Shown one piece after another: positions 22,004 to 33,970 of a stretch of DNA of 64,000 nucleotides (position 1 is its first letter; the number at the start of each line of letters is the position of its first letter). The DNA is from Macrostomum hystrix (lineage: Eukaryota; Platyhelminthes; Macrostomidae). The DNA is taken from contig CATNEN010000033.1 of the NCBI GenBank assembly GCA_950097015.1, positions 4,743,001 to 4,807,000 of the forward strand, given 5' to 3'. A program made the position numbers and the translations under genes. The notes beneath the pieces were generated by a model. The model saw only the letters and a program-made list of their open reading frames with translations. It ran no database searches and was not told the origin of the DNA.

Positions 22004-23562
22004 CTCAGCTCGCAAGAACTTCGATTTCTAAATGCGAGAGTAATAACTGAGCGACTAAAGGACAGTGCAATGACAAGACTGAATGCGCGGGGTCGACATG
22101 ATGACCGAATAATTTCTCTGACATAAGTCATTAGCCATCATTGTGTCTGGATCCTGGGGTCACAAAGACCATTGTTTCTGTGGGCGTTCTGTCTTAGATC
22201 TGTCTTAGATACCGATTCTGTATTCTTCAGCTACTGGCAACAGCAGCAGAAATGTATTGAAAAAATGCTTTTGTTTTTTTCCTAGGCTTCACAGCGATGC
22301 CATTTTCTTTAATAATTATTTTCCACTTCTAATACGAGTATACATTGTATTCATAAAACCAATACATAGGCAGAATGTTTGTGATCCAGCATAACTACTT
22401 GTGCACAATTACGGCTGCTCTCTAATTTCTCGTTTCTCCAGCATAGCGTTTCGCTTATCCACATATGCGATATCCACAAGTGAAACTGCGCATTAAATGT
22501 ATGACCCACATCCACTGTTTGCATATTAGAAACAATATTACGAGTATATGGAGTTTCACTTCTGTTTACACTGGATCATACCACTCTCAACCGCAAAACC
22601 CTATTCCCATGCCATATGTTCGTACAATTAGTGAGTCCGCGATGGTACACATGTCACTTCACGTGTTCTGAATGTAACTTTTAGATCTTGTCAATTTGCA
22701 AATAAAAATTCAACAGCAAATTCAATATCGGCTTCATGTTTCTTTTCTGAACAGCCTAAAACTCAGAACACACCCTGTTAGAGCACTGCTTTGAGAAGGG
22801 ACCTTACTTTACTTGCAGTTAGTCTAAGTAGTGCAAAACGTATTTGGACAACTGTAGAATAACGGTAGTGTAGTATACATGCATTACACTTGTCCTGGAA
22901 GTAAGAAAAACTCTCTTTGCATTAGTAGAAATCAATTTTCAAGCAGACGCGGCTGACACGGCAGAAATTTTAGCGCTGCGTCAACAAACCCGAAATAAGT
23001 CGTTAACTGGAACAGCTAAAACTGACCGAGAGCATAGGATCAGCTCTATCTAAAATTTTCTGGCAACAGCCAAAACAAGCAAGTTATGTGGGCAACTGTG
23101 GGAGCATTTTATACAAAACAATAGAAAATTATTACAATTACCACAAAAAACTCAATTGAAGTTTAGAACAGTTTGATATCAATGCTCAGTCACAATAAGT
23201 GCTCATTGAGTGCAAGCCGCTGTTTTAATAGACAAGGGTGCAATACAATCCCATCTGCTAAATATAGCTCTAAACCTAATAGATACAAATAGCGCGTCTA
23301 GTTCCAGCCATGTTTGTAGACACACGAGCAGAATCACGTTGGTACAATAGCTGCTGTTTGACAATTATTTTCACTGCCATTCTTTGTTCCACTTGTTAAG
23401 GGATAAAATGACTTGCAGTTATGCATTAATCAGCGAACGAACACAAGGAGTACTAATAATAAACAACCCTGATAGCAAATTTGTTACTATTGCCAAAAAA
23501 GATCAGTGATTAAATGTTCAGTTCAAAAAGAAATGTTGATAACAAAATACCAAATCCGCCGC
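22004..23562. other. intergenic between convergent genes
   Basis: AT-rich. The left part is the LRR gene 3' UTR (AATAAA at 22701). No other gene or repeat is supported. Confidence 0.5.
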
Positions 23563-26219
23563 CTATTGAATAGTCGGAGTTGTGGAAATTGTAGCTGGGT
23601 TAGTAGTGTAAAACTGCACGTTGTTCTCCGCGTCCGACCTCACGTACACGGCGTACAGCTTCGGCGCGAACAGGATGGAGAGCAGCAGCGCGTGGGTGAG
23701 GCTGCACGAGAACGCGAGTAGCAGCATCGCGGTGGTCAGCGAGTTGGCCGTGAGGGCGGACGGAACGAAGGCGGACCACAAGAAGAGGCCGGAAACTCCG
23801 CTGGCCAAGATGCACTTTGTGTCGTGAAAGTTGTCGGGCAGAGATCGCGTCTTCAGCGACAGGCCGCAGGTGACAGTCAGGATGAGCAGGTTGCAGCACA
23901 GCGGCGTCCAGAACGCCGTGGCCGCGATCGCGCAGTTCCTCTCGACGAACGGCGGCTTCAGAGAATCTGTCACGATTTGGTTGAGCTGCGCTCTGAGCGG
24001 TCGGAGTGTCGTCACCACGGTGAGCAGAGCGCACTGCAACAGATCATTCGAATGACCTACAATGAAACTGATTCAGCAGGATTACTGCTCAAGTGCTGAT
24101 GTGCGAAAAGACTCACCATCCCAAGGATAACAGTTGTCAGCGCGATGAGCATCGGCTTCTGTCTGGCGAGCCATGGAACCGGACGACCCATCGTGGACGC
24201 AGAGAAAATCAGGTGAACTCGCAGAGTCTTCACCAACTGACTGGCGTAGCAGGCGCTCAGACTGAGCTGGAACGAGCAGTTCAGAGCGTTGCACACTGCA
24301 TCGGAGCTGTCCGCTGTGAACAGAGCCAGACACACAATGCCCAGTAGGTTGCCGCTCATGCAGGTGACGGACAGGTGAATCGACGAGGCCTTGATGAGCT
24401 TGTGCTCTCGTTGGTTGATGAACATGGCCGAAACAATGAGCAGGAAAATCAACAGCACTGCGAGACTAGCAAGCAGCAACGGAAACTGCATGCCGTCTCG
24501 CCACACGTACACCGAGATCGGGTCGCAGCTCAGTCGGTCTGCACTGGGCCAGTGGAACTCGGGACACGACAAGCACGACCTGCCGTCGACGGACACGACC
24601 TCCTGCTTGAAGCAGGCCTTGCATGTGAAGCAGCAGGCGTCAGTGTCAAGTCTGATCTCACCCGCACTGCGTGGAGCACTGCAGAATGAGCTCGGCACCC
24701 TCTGCTGCAGTTGGTGCGGGTCCCAGCTCGAGTTTCTCCACCAACGGATTGGTGTGAGGTCCGAGCCGGTCAGCACAAGACCCGAGCTCTCCGTCCACGT
24801 CCCGACCTTCGTCAGTCGACCGTCCGGCTGCTCTTGACGAACCTCGTACGCCGGAGATCCATCACCATTGGCATCGAAGCTCACGTTTCCAGTTCGCATG
24901 AACGGGAAGCTGGAATTCGACAACAGCCTCATCACCTTCTGACCGGTGACGCACGCACTCACGGCCGTGACGTTCGGCCACACGTCGGCGCAGTCGATGA
25001 TGGCCACTCTCTCGATGCATGCGACCAGGATGCTGATCGAGTCAAGCAGTCTGGCTACCGGAGCCACCACCGTGTCCGTCGACACGCTCGACTTGTCTCC
25101 GATTCGACAGCTTCCAGTTGAGCAGCATGCGGCTGCTTCCTCGGTTGAGCAGTTAAAGAGCAGTCTGAGCAGACGGTCTCCCCATGGGAATCCGAGAACC
25201 TCGCTTGCATTGAGTGAGTGGTAGAACCGGATGAAGTCGGGTGTGGCGAACGATGGAAAGGAGATATAGAGGGCGCCTAAAGTGTAGTGCTTGAACCGAT
25301 CGGAGTTCGTGTCAGAAGTCACGATAACTCCTTTCTGGTTATAAATTTCTCTTAAAATGAGCTCCGGGACGTGCTCGAACAATTCGTACACTAGGAATGC
25401 TTTGAGGCTTGGCTTCTGCCGAATCATTTGCACGACTTCGTCGACGGAAGTGAATGTGTTGATGGCTGTCACAAAGGCAATGCAGATGCTAGCGTTGGTT
25501 CCAGGTAACCGGGCGTTTTGCAGCAAAAGTCTGGTGCTTTGAAGGAGACCACGACCGTACACATCGTCTCTGTAGACGATTGCTAGGTAAGTCCAGTTGA
25601 GGTGCATCACGAGATCGACAGCTGTTTTGGCCTGATAGCTGTCCGGTGGCACCAGCCGGTAGACATTGGGAAACTGTGTCTTGTCGGACAGTGCATCACT
25701 GCTGGCCTCGGTGGCTAATTGCGGCAGGCCATGCGAAGACACCAGGGTGGACAAGAGCTGGGTTGTGCTGCTGTACCAGCCAGCGGCCAGAGCATGGACG
25801 GGGTAAAAGTTTTCACTAAGGATCGGTATCGTCAAATTGCAAAGCGATGTGGGACTCAGACCCGAGTCCCAGATTGGTCTCAAACGCTTCGCTAGGCTCA
25901 CAGTGGCTTGCTGCATCAGACAGGTGTCCAGGAACACCAAGCCAAGCAACTGATCCGCAACAGGTGCTGCCGGTAGAGTGCTTTTCAATCGAGTATTTGC
26001 CCGCTTGACGGCGTAGAACGGCGCAACGGAGCGAAGGAACTCCAGCTCTGAGATAGCGTAGCTGGACACCTGGCACTGGTAGCGGGAGGTCTGCACCACA
26101 GCCAGGCTGAACATGCTTCCATGGTGGCAGGCGATCTGCTGCTTCTGCAGCTGCTGTCCAGATAAGCAGCACAATGTACCGAGCAGAACCCACTGGCCTG
26201 CGCAAGATCGCCAAGACAT
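23563..26219 (-). CDS. class C GPCR A (mGluR-like)
   Basis: Two exons, 24117-26219 and 23563-24033 (GT-AG intron of 83 nt), 857 residues. Signal peptide; Venus-flytrap ligand-binding domain about 30-480, keeping mGluR-like SDALSDK, PPDSYQAK and VYGRGL; cysteine-rich NCD3G domain about 510-565; seven membrane segments from about 575. The LPDNFHDTK and FVPS motifs and FAPKLYAVY near the end are class C hallmarks. Several positions that hold the amino-acid backbone in mGluRs look conserved, so a small amino-acid-like ligand is plausible. One NCD3G cysteine is Arg (SAPRSAGE). The intron was placed by phase: the first exon ends ILGM and the second begins with a Cys codon after TTGCAG. The last 1.64 kb, intron included, is nearly identical to receptors B and C, while the N-terminal part is clearly diverged. 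Confidence 0.9.
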
Positions 26220-26631
26220 CGTGTTAGCAAAAGTCTAAACCTGTTTGCTTTTCTATTTGCTATCTAAAGCTTAGTTATTGGATGTCTAATCATTTGGTGA
26301 GAGGAAAACTTTCGGTCAGAACTTCACCCAGGGGATATATGTCTTCTGAAATGGAATGGAATCGGTCGATATGAGGATTCCCTCCACCTGAGTGGTGGGG
26401 AAGAGACATCAGCCTATGAAACGGCAGATGCTGTTTAATTCTACTGTTGACTAGCTCCTGCAATTACCTTTATTTGTTTTTTTCAGCACGAAGCATTTAT
26501 GTTATTGGTTTCCCTTGATCTTTTCCTTTTGTCTTAACTACCATGAATACCGAATGAATTTTGAAGAAGGTTGAGTGAAGCAAATATTTTTACTGCTTTA
26601 ATATATGTGTGATGGAATAGGTGTGCGGGCA

Positions 26632-26958
26632 ATGGCACATCATTTAGTGACACTAGACCCGCAGCCAGCGAGGAGGCAATTCTGCCCATTTCGCTGACTC
26701 CTGAGCACACACGCACACGGATACTGTACGCAAGCATACGCTCATACAGGTGTGTACATCTGCCCTGACTTTCTCATCGTCAGGCAGTGTACACTCTCAC
26801 TGTGCCTTGGAGGTTGGCCCTCAAAGGCGTAAATTGCACGACAAGCCCCCAAGCCTTCTCTCAGCGGCTGCGCCCCAAATGAATGTGGCCTCGCCGTGGA
26901 ATCGAACTTAGGGACCGTGGCGCGAGAGGCAAACGCGATAACCGCTCTGCCACCGACC
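26632..26958 (-). repeat. tRNA-derived SINE, left member of inverted pair
   Basis: About 327 bp. The tRNA-like head is at the right end (GTGGCAGAGCGGTTATCGCG on minus, B box near 26900). The body contains a hairpin (GCCCTGAC...GTCAGGC, 26764-26787). It is an inverted match to 27024-27341. Confidence 0.85.
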
Positions 26959-27023
26959 CCCCTACACGGACCGACCCTTTGCTATCGCAGAGGCATAGAG
27001 TCAATGGCAGAGACTCTGCAGAG

Positions 27024-27341
27024 TCAATGGCAGAGCGGTTATCGCGTTTGCCTCTCGCACTAAGGTCCCTCAGCTCGATTCCATTAAATTGGGGCGCAGC
27101 CGCGGAGAGAAGGCTTGGGGGCTTGTCGTGCAATCTACGCCCTTGAGGGCGTACCTCCAAGGCACAGTGAGAGTGTACACTGCCTGACGATGAGAAAGTC
27201 AGGGCAGATGTACACACCTGTGTGAGCGTATGCCCGTGTACAGTATCTGTGTGCGTGTGTGCTCGGGATTCAGCGGAATGGGCAGAATTGCCTCCTGGCT
27301 GCGGGTCTAGTGTCACCAAATGATGTGCCCAAAGTTAGTCA
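27024..27341 (+). repeat. tRNA-derived SINE, right member of inverted pair
   Basis: A-box-like TGGCAGAGCGGTTATCGCG at 27029, B-box-like GCTCGATTCC near 27075, then the shared body with its hairpin (GCCTGACGATGAGAAAGTCAGGGC at 27183). It ends with the same TCACCAAATGATGTGCCCA border. Heads of the two copies face each other across about 65 bp. Confidence 0.85.
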
Positions 27342-29084
27342 GTAGCCAGAGGCAACTTGACAGGTTTTAAGAACTCTCCCACCCGAGTTTTTTCAACTTG
27401 CTCAGAGAAAGTGGAACAGTTTCGATATGGATATTTGAGTGTGTCCACTCCCAGTCCACTGTCCACTCCCAGTGTAGCTTGTCGGTTTTGCTACGTATCA
27501 GTTTGCAGCAACTGCTGGTAGCTTGCAAAAAAGTTTAACACACATTATCAGCCTCATATCTTCGTCAAATTCATTCTACAGTTATGCATGATCATTTTAA
27601 TGCTTTTAGACGCTCTGGTCGATCAGACACGTAGCAAGTCTGCTATCTAACAGGAATACTCGGTCAAATTAGTTTGCGTGTTACATTAAACTTGTATCGA
27701 CTGCTAAGCAGCTAACTGAAAGATTTGTGAATGCTTTGGTAAATAATTCGTATTTAGCTAATGGCAGCAATCAGGACATTTTGATCTAAATTTCTAGGAT
27801 TAGTAGATCCACTGATTGTAACAATTCCCAATCGGTTTTACTTTCCATTAAAGTTCTAATGGAATCCACCGATTAGCTGTGTTTTTCGCGACTGATACTT
27901 AACAGTAGCAAGGCTATTATGCCTCCTGGGGATAGACCACGGAGGGTATTAAGAGTCAAATATCCACTGCCTACTTCACGTTGAATATCCCGACGATACC
28001 GTTGCTTTGTGATTCTGAAAGTTGCTTCGTTGGATAGAGCGAAAATTTCTTGCCCATTTGTTAGATTTCCATGGCGATTGGCTGAATATTTTGGGAGATA
28101 CAGAAAAAAATGTGCTATTTTCCCAAATACCCTCGTTGCTTTTCTACTGTTAAAGCTTGGCTCTTGTGATAGGAAAATTTTCGAATGAAAATGCTCCCTT
28201 TGATTCTGCCTCACTGGTCAAGGTGGTCATGCTAAGATGGGGCAGAGGCTGGCTAAACAGAAGCACTCGCCATTACCTGTACCTTTGATTGTATTTTCGG
28301 ATTCCATTTTTTTCAGCTCTTTTGGCGTCTCCTTGAGACCGGTAGATTCCATCGGCGTTTGTTTTAAAATAAGTACGTCCCACTTCAGACGTCCCACTCA
28401 GGTAGCAGTCTGTAGTCGCTTCCCCATCAAGGCGTGACCATAAAAGTTATGATTCGTTTTCTAAAAGTATGTGGGTGTACACTTTCAAAATGGACTATGT
28501 ACGTCTTCACTTTTTTACTCAATTCCGAGGGACTGCAGTAGCGAACAGGCTGTATGAATTATGGATGTTGCTGAGTGTGTTGGTGAGATTGAGAACCATC
28601 AGACAATAGAACCAGCAGTAATCGAGGACATCTGCACTTTCCGAAATTTTCACAAAAAACTTTCCTAATTAATTGTTTGCCTCTAACAGACACCGCTGTT
28701 TCATAACAATATTTTACCTTCTATGTACTACTGTTAGTAATTATATGTAGGCAGGCATTCTATAAAAAGGGATAGTGGCTTTCTAACTTTCTTCTAGACT
28801 TCTAGAACATTACAACCGAAATTCAAGGAATTCTGAGCAGCTCATATTTCATTGAATTGAAAATTGCATGAAAGAATTCACCAAATAAAAAAGCCATTGT
28901 CTGAGGAAACTTAATAGCTTTTATCTAGCTTACATGCAGGTTTTGCAGCCAATTTGATAACTGCGGTCAATGAAGGCTTAGTGACGCTGGTGCACTTTCC
29001 CTTCTACAAATCGATAGCCCAGATTGACGCGCCACGCTTCATTGGTCGCATTTCGGGCGTGGCCTCGATTGACTTTGACGAGGC
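27342..29084. other. intergenic, upstream of GPCR B
   Basis: No gene supported. It contains one copy of a dispersed repeat (28006-28134). Confidence 0.5.
28006..28134. repeat. dispersed repeat, copy 1
   Basis: About 130 bp starting TTTGTGATTCTG and containing GAGATACAGAAAAAAATGTG; about 75% identical to 39104-39233 in the same orientation. Short ORFs through it are not convincing genes. Confidence 0.55.
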
Positions 29085-29092
29085 TATAAAAG
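29085..29092 (+). promoter_or_regulatory. TATA box of GPCR B
   Basis: TATAAAAG in GAGGCTATAAAAGCC, 60 nt before the start codon; predicted transcription start near 29115, giving a 30-nt leader. This upstream sequence is not shared with GPCR C. Confidence 0.6.
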
Positions 29093-29144
29093 CCAGAATC
29101 ACTTTCCTGCTAACAAGTCTGCATAGAAGAGATTCGCACGCAGG

Positions 29145-31780
29145 ATGGCAGAACAAGCAGTCGCAGTGCTCAGTTTCGTTCTGCTGCTACAGTCCGCTGC
29201 TCAATTTGTGAACTACCAGCCCAATCAGCTGATCTGCACACCTGGTGGCATTATTAACCTGGCCGTGGTCGAGAGCACACAGTTCTACTGCGACAGACCC
29301 GACACGGCGATGACCGAGTCCGTCTTCCTGCGCAACCTGGCGCCTCACTTCGCGGCCAAGCTCGTCAACGCGAACTGGAGTAGACGGGGTCTGAGCATCG
29401 GCCTGTTGCATCTTGACCCTTGCTACTCTGACCGTCGTATTGTCGACCTGTTGAAGCGGGTCAGGCCTGCATGGACCAGTCCCAATGGACTCGGCTTCGG
29501 AGGCGGATTCTGTCATCAGCAGGTAAACAGCCTCAGAGAACAGTTCTACTTTGTTCACGCAGTCATCTCTGGTTGGAGGAGCAGCGAGACACAGCTAGTG
29601 TCCAGCCAGGTGTCTCTCTACTCCATGCCTCAGGTGGGCAACGAGTGCAGCAGCGACGCTCTGTCCGACAAGTCGCTCTACCCAAACTTGTTCCGTCTGG
29701 TCGCACCAGACAGTTATCAGGCCAAAGCAGTGGTGGATCTTGTGCAGCATTTCAACTGGACACTGGTGGGCATTGTGCACAGGGACGACGTTTATGGGAG
29801 GGGCCTGCTGCAGAACACTCGACTGCTGCTGCAACAAACAACCAAGGGGCGAAGAGGCACGTGTCTAGCGTTTTCTTTTCCAGTGAACGTCTTCTTCACG
29901 ATCGAAGATTGGCATGTTCAATTGAATAAGTTTCCGCACCTTCGTGTTTTTCTAATGTTTGAAACATTCAGCAGCATTCCCAACTTTGTATTCGAGGCTA
30001 TTAGCATTCGTAATAATATAATTGTGACCACTGATACCAACTCAGTGGCTTACAAGCATTACACTTTGGGAGCGCTCTACATTTCGTTCCCGCGATTCGC
30101 CACACCCGACTTCATCCGGTTCTACCACTCACTCAATGCAAGCGAGGTTCTCGGATTCCCATGGGGAGACCGTCTGCTCAGACTGCTCTTCAACTGCTCA
30201 ACCGAGGAAGCAGCCGCATGCTGCTCAACTGGAAGCTGTCGAATCGGAGACAAGTCGAGCGTGTCGACGGACACGGTGGTGGCTCCGGTAGCCAGACTGC
30301 TTGACTCGATCAGCATCCTGGTCGCATGCATCGAGAGAGTGGCCATCATCGACTGCGCCGACGTGTGGCCGAACGTCACGGCCGTGAGTGCGTGCGTCAC
30401 CGGTCAGAAGGTGATGAGGCTGTTGTCGAATTCCAGCTTCCCGTTCATGCGAACTGGAAACGTGAGCTTCGATGCCAATGGTGATGGATCTCCGGCGTAC
30501 GAGGTTCGTCAAGAGCAGCCGGACGGTCGACTGACGAAGGTCGGGACGTGGACGGAGAGCTCGGGTCTTGTGCTGACCGGCTCGGACCTCACACCAATCC
30601 GTTGGTGGAGAAACTCGAGCTGGGACCCGCACCAACTGCAGCAGAGGGTGCCGAGCTCATTCTGCAGTGCTCCACGCAGTGCGGGTGAGATCAGACTTGA
30701 CACTGACGCCTGCTGCTTCACATGCAAGGCCTGCTTCAAGCAGGAGGTCGTGTCCGTCGACGGCAGGTCGTGCTTGTCGTGTCCCGAGTTCCACTGGCCC
30801 AGTGCAGACCGACTGAGCTGCGACCCGATCTCGGTGTACGTGTGGCGAGACGGCATGCAGTTTCCGTTGCTGCTTGCTAGTCTCGCAGTGCTGTTGATTT
30901 TCCTGCTCATTGTTTCGGCCATGTTCATCAACCAACGAGAGCACAAGCTCATCAAGGCCTCGTCGATTCACCTGTCCGTCACCTGCATGAGCGGCAACCT
31001 ACTGGGCATTGTGTGTCTGGCTCTGTTCACAGCGGACAGCTCCGATGCAGTGTGCAACGCTCTGAACTGCTCGTTCCAGCTCAGTCTGAGCGCCTGCTAC
31101 GCCAGTCAGTTGGTGAAGACTCTGCGAGTTCACCTGATTTTCTCTGCGTCCACGATGGGTCGTCCGGTTCCATGGCTCGCCAGACAGAAGCCGATGCTCA
31201 TCGCGCTGACAACTGTTATCCTTGGGATGGTGAGTCTTTTCGCACATCAGCACTTGAGCAGTAATCCTGCTGAATCAGTTTCATTGTAGGTCATTCGAAT
31301 GATCTGTTGCAGTGCGCTCTGCTCACCGTGGTGACGACACTCCGACCGCTCAGAGCGCAGCTCAACCAAATCGTGACAGATTCTCTGAAGCCGCCGTTCG
31401 TCGAGAGGAACTGCGCGATCGCGGCCACGGCGTTCTGGACGCCGCTGTGCTGCAACCTGCTCATCCTGACTGTCACCTGCGGCCTGTCGCTGAAGACGCG
31501 ATCTCTGCCCGACAACTTTCACGACACAAAGTGCATCTTGGCCAGCGGAGTTTCCGGCCTCTTCTTGTGGTCCGCCTTCGTTCCGTCCGCCCTCACGGCC
31601 AACTCGCTGACCACCGCGATGCTGCTACTCGCGTTCTCGTGCAGCCTCACCCACGCGCTGCTGCTCTCCATCCTGTTCGCGCCGAAGCTGTACGCCGTGT
31701 ACGCGAGGTCCGACGCGGAGAACAACGTGCAGTTTTACACCGATAACCATGCAACTACAGTCACGCCTTCAAGGTTTTAA
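29145..31780 (+). CDS. class C GPCR B (mGluR-like)
   Basis: Two exons, 29145-31229 and 31313-31780 (83-nt intron), 850 residues. Same plan as receptor A: signal peptide, Venus-flytrap domain with SDALSDK and PDSYQAK, NCD3G domain near 508-560, seven membrane segments from about 569, short tail. It is nearly identical to receptor C from the start codon to 29837 and again from about 30059 to 31738, but the 221 nt between (residues about 232-305, second lobe of the ligand pocket) differ strongly. It shares the Cys-to-Arg change in NCD3G with receptor A. The start is the ATG at the signal peptide, where similarity to receptor C also begins. Confidence 0.92.
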
Positions 31781-32315
31781 CTCAAGAATACGAAATTGAA
31801 GTACACCTTTTCCCACTATAAACCTTTATAAGAAAAGTTTCATCTTAGCTCTCATCTCGGCGTTGTACTAGTAAAGTACTGCCTATTAGATTCCTCCCAT
31901 GGACTCAGGAATGTTTTCAGTGAGTGCGTCCTTAGAGTTTTATCGAAGACTATTTTTGTAGTCCAGTATACTCGTAATCCTTGTTTTAAAGTCCTGTGTG
32001 AAGAAATGTGAGTAAGACTTTTTAATTCATAAAAATAATTTGTACGAGTAGATCTAAAATGTATTTACAACTGGCCTTGCAGTTGGTATATTTTTTTCTT
32101 GTGACCGGCCCCTGAGAGCTCTTTAGCATCTGGTTTAATTTTTTAAGCTAGAGTCATGAATTATGATACCTTAGGTATTTTTTGATATTCTGGTTTTGGT
32201 TGCTTTGATGACTTGAATTTAAACTGTAAGAATTTAGGGGGAAAAGTTAAAAGTTTGTGTTCTGATGTTTCTAACTGGTTTGGACTGCTGAGTTGCATAT
32301 ATTTCGAATTTGTGT
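31781..32315. other. 3' region of GPCR B
   Basis: AT-rich; no gene. I see no exact AATAAA close to the stop codon. Confidence 0.4.
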
Positions 32316-33540
32316 CGATCCCCACCTCATCCAGTGTGCGTCGTACGCTCTCTGAAGGCCGTCGTGCGCCGTACCCTCGATGTGCCTATATTACGAATCA
32401 AAATCGTTAATGTAAAATATTACTTGAATTGTACATTCGATTGTTTCAAAGGGAGTGTCGTGACTGTGCCTAATTAAAGTGCCCAGTGCACCTTGTTTGT
32501 GAGCGAACCCCCTGCAGTTGGTTTCTTATTTTCGATCACGGCCTGCGCCGCGCTCATTTTTGACTCTGCACCTCTTCCCCCTGTTATTCTGCACTCAGCC
32601 GGCTGGTACCAGTTGTTGTACCTCCCCCCCTAGTTGTTTATGCCGTGCGCTGCGCTGATAGGCGGGGCCGTGTTTTTGGGGGTCTTGTGTCTGCCCTGGC
32701 CCCTCGTGGGTGGGGCTTTAGCCCTGTTCTCTCCCCCCAGCCGCGGCGCTATTTTTTATGGAGCACTGGAGAACACGATTACCTACGACGCCCATCACGA
32801 AATCACCGACTGCCTTGCCTCCCCTCTACGATAACTCTGCTGTTTGAGGGTCTCGACTGATTCGCAAATATCCGGCACGATCTACGGTCATCCGGCCCTG
32901 CCTGCGTCGCGCGGTTGTTTCTATACTTCTGGTTAGTAAGCCTTCGCCTCCGCGTTTGTCCTTTGTTGGGGTTAGCTTAGGTACCCTTAGGTAGGAAGTT
33001 GGAGCGTCGTACGCCGATCCCCACCTCAACCAGTGTGCGTCGTACGCTCGCTGGAGGCCGTCGTGCGTCGTACCCTCGATCTGCCTAGTCCCAACCGACT
33101 CTGTCGTACGCGGGTCGGTGGGGTCGACCGTAGCCGGGGTCAGTACGCGAGCCCGGGTCTGTGGGGCGCCCCTGAGGACTGAGCCTCGTACATGTGTCTG
33201 TGAGCAAGACACTCAATTCCCTAGTGCTTCAGACCGCCCAGCTATAAAGCGGCTACAAACTTTAGGTAGCAACGTCAGGCTCTCCGCGGTCTTCCAGAAT
33301 GAAATGCTTGCCATCAGCTGTTGCGCAGCAGAGCTAAATTCCAGAGACACGACACGCGGTCCATTCTGACAGCCACGTGGCTTTAAAAGCCTTTCGCCAC
33401 ACCACCATCTGCTCGCGGAAGTCAACAAGCTAGCAGACAACCTCGACAAGAGGGCGTCTCCAGCTCCTCCCTGGGCCCTGCACCCATGGCCCTGATCCCC
33501 TTTCTGAGCCCCCCCAAATTCCGGGACAGATGGGCGGGTA
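32316..33540. repeat. GC-rich repeat region, probably retroelement debris
   Basis: A direct repeat of about 72 bp (CGATCCCCACCTCA...ACCCTCGAT.TGCCT) occurs at 32316-32387 and 33015-33086. Between and after them the base composition is far richer in G and C than the flanks. It lies downstream, in LINE orientation, of the endonuclease fragment at 33541-33970, so it may be that element's decayed 3' part. Confidence 0.45.
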
Positions 33541-33970
33541 TCAATTAAGAACTGCCGGCAGTCCCTTGCCACAGTATCGAGCCCCTCTTTTAAAAATACC
33601 CCTGTGAATCAAAATCTGAATGACATCCGCTCCCTCGTCATGACCCTCACGGGACATCGCACCACAGGCAGGAATGGATTCGGAGTTGTAAAACTCAAGG
33701 GTCATGAAGGAAACGTAGACAAAGAGGTCCTCACCTCTCTGATTAATGGCTGTGCTACCCCAATGAAAGCGGTGGGCGTGGATTTCGCCGGCAACCATAA
33801 TCTCGTAGTTTCTGGCGGAGCAGAGCTCAACCAGGGTGGTAAGCGCCTTGGGGTCGACCGCAGCATCGCCTGGTAGATGCACCTTGGCAGTGAGGGTGGT
33901 TTTCACAGTGAGCAGATCCTCGGGTTAAAGGACGCAGATAACCCGTTCGTCAGGTCGGATCTGAGCTAAA
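33541..33970 (-). pseudogene. LINE (jockey/CR1-type) endonuclease fragment
   Basis: The minus-strand frame carries a decayed APE-type endonuclease block: GEIHAHRFHWGSTAINQRGE corresponds to the GDFNAHH..WGS..N.RG motif of non-LTR elements, followed by a degenerate VIQILIHR. The first catalytic D is now E and D/N changes have accumulated. No reverse transcriptase follows. Confidence 0.6.

Noticed and set aside
27024-27095. Functional tRNA gene
   Set aside because: A and B boxes are present, but no full cloverleaf with an acceptor stem forms, and the same head occurs on several SINE copies.
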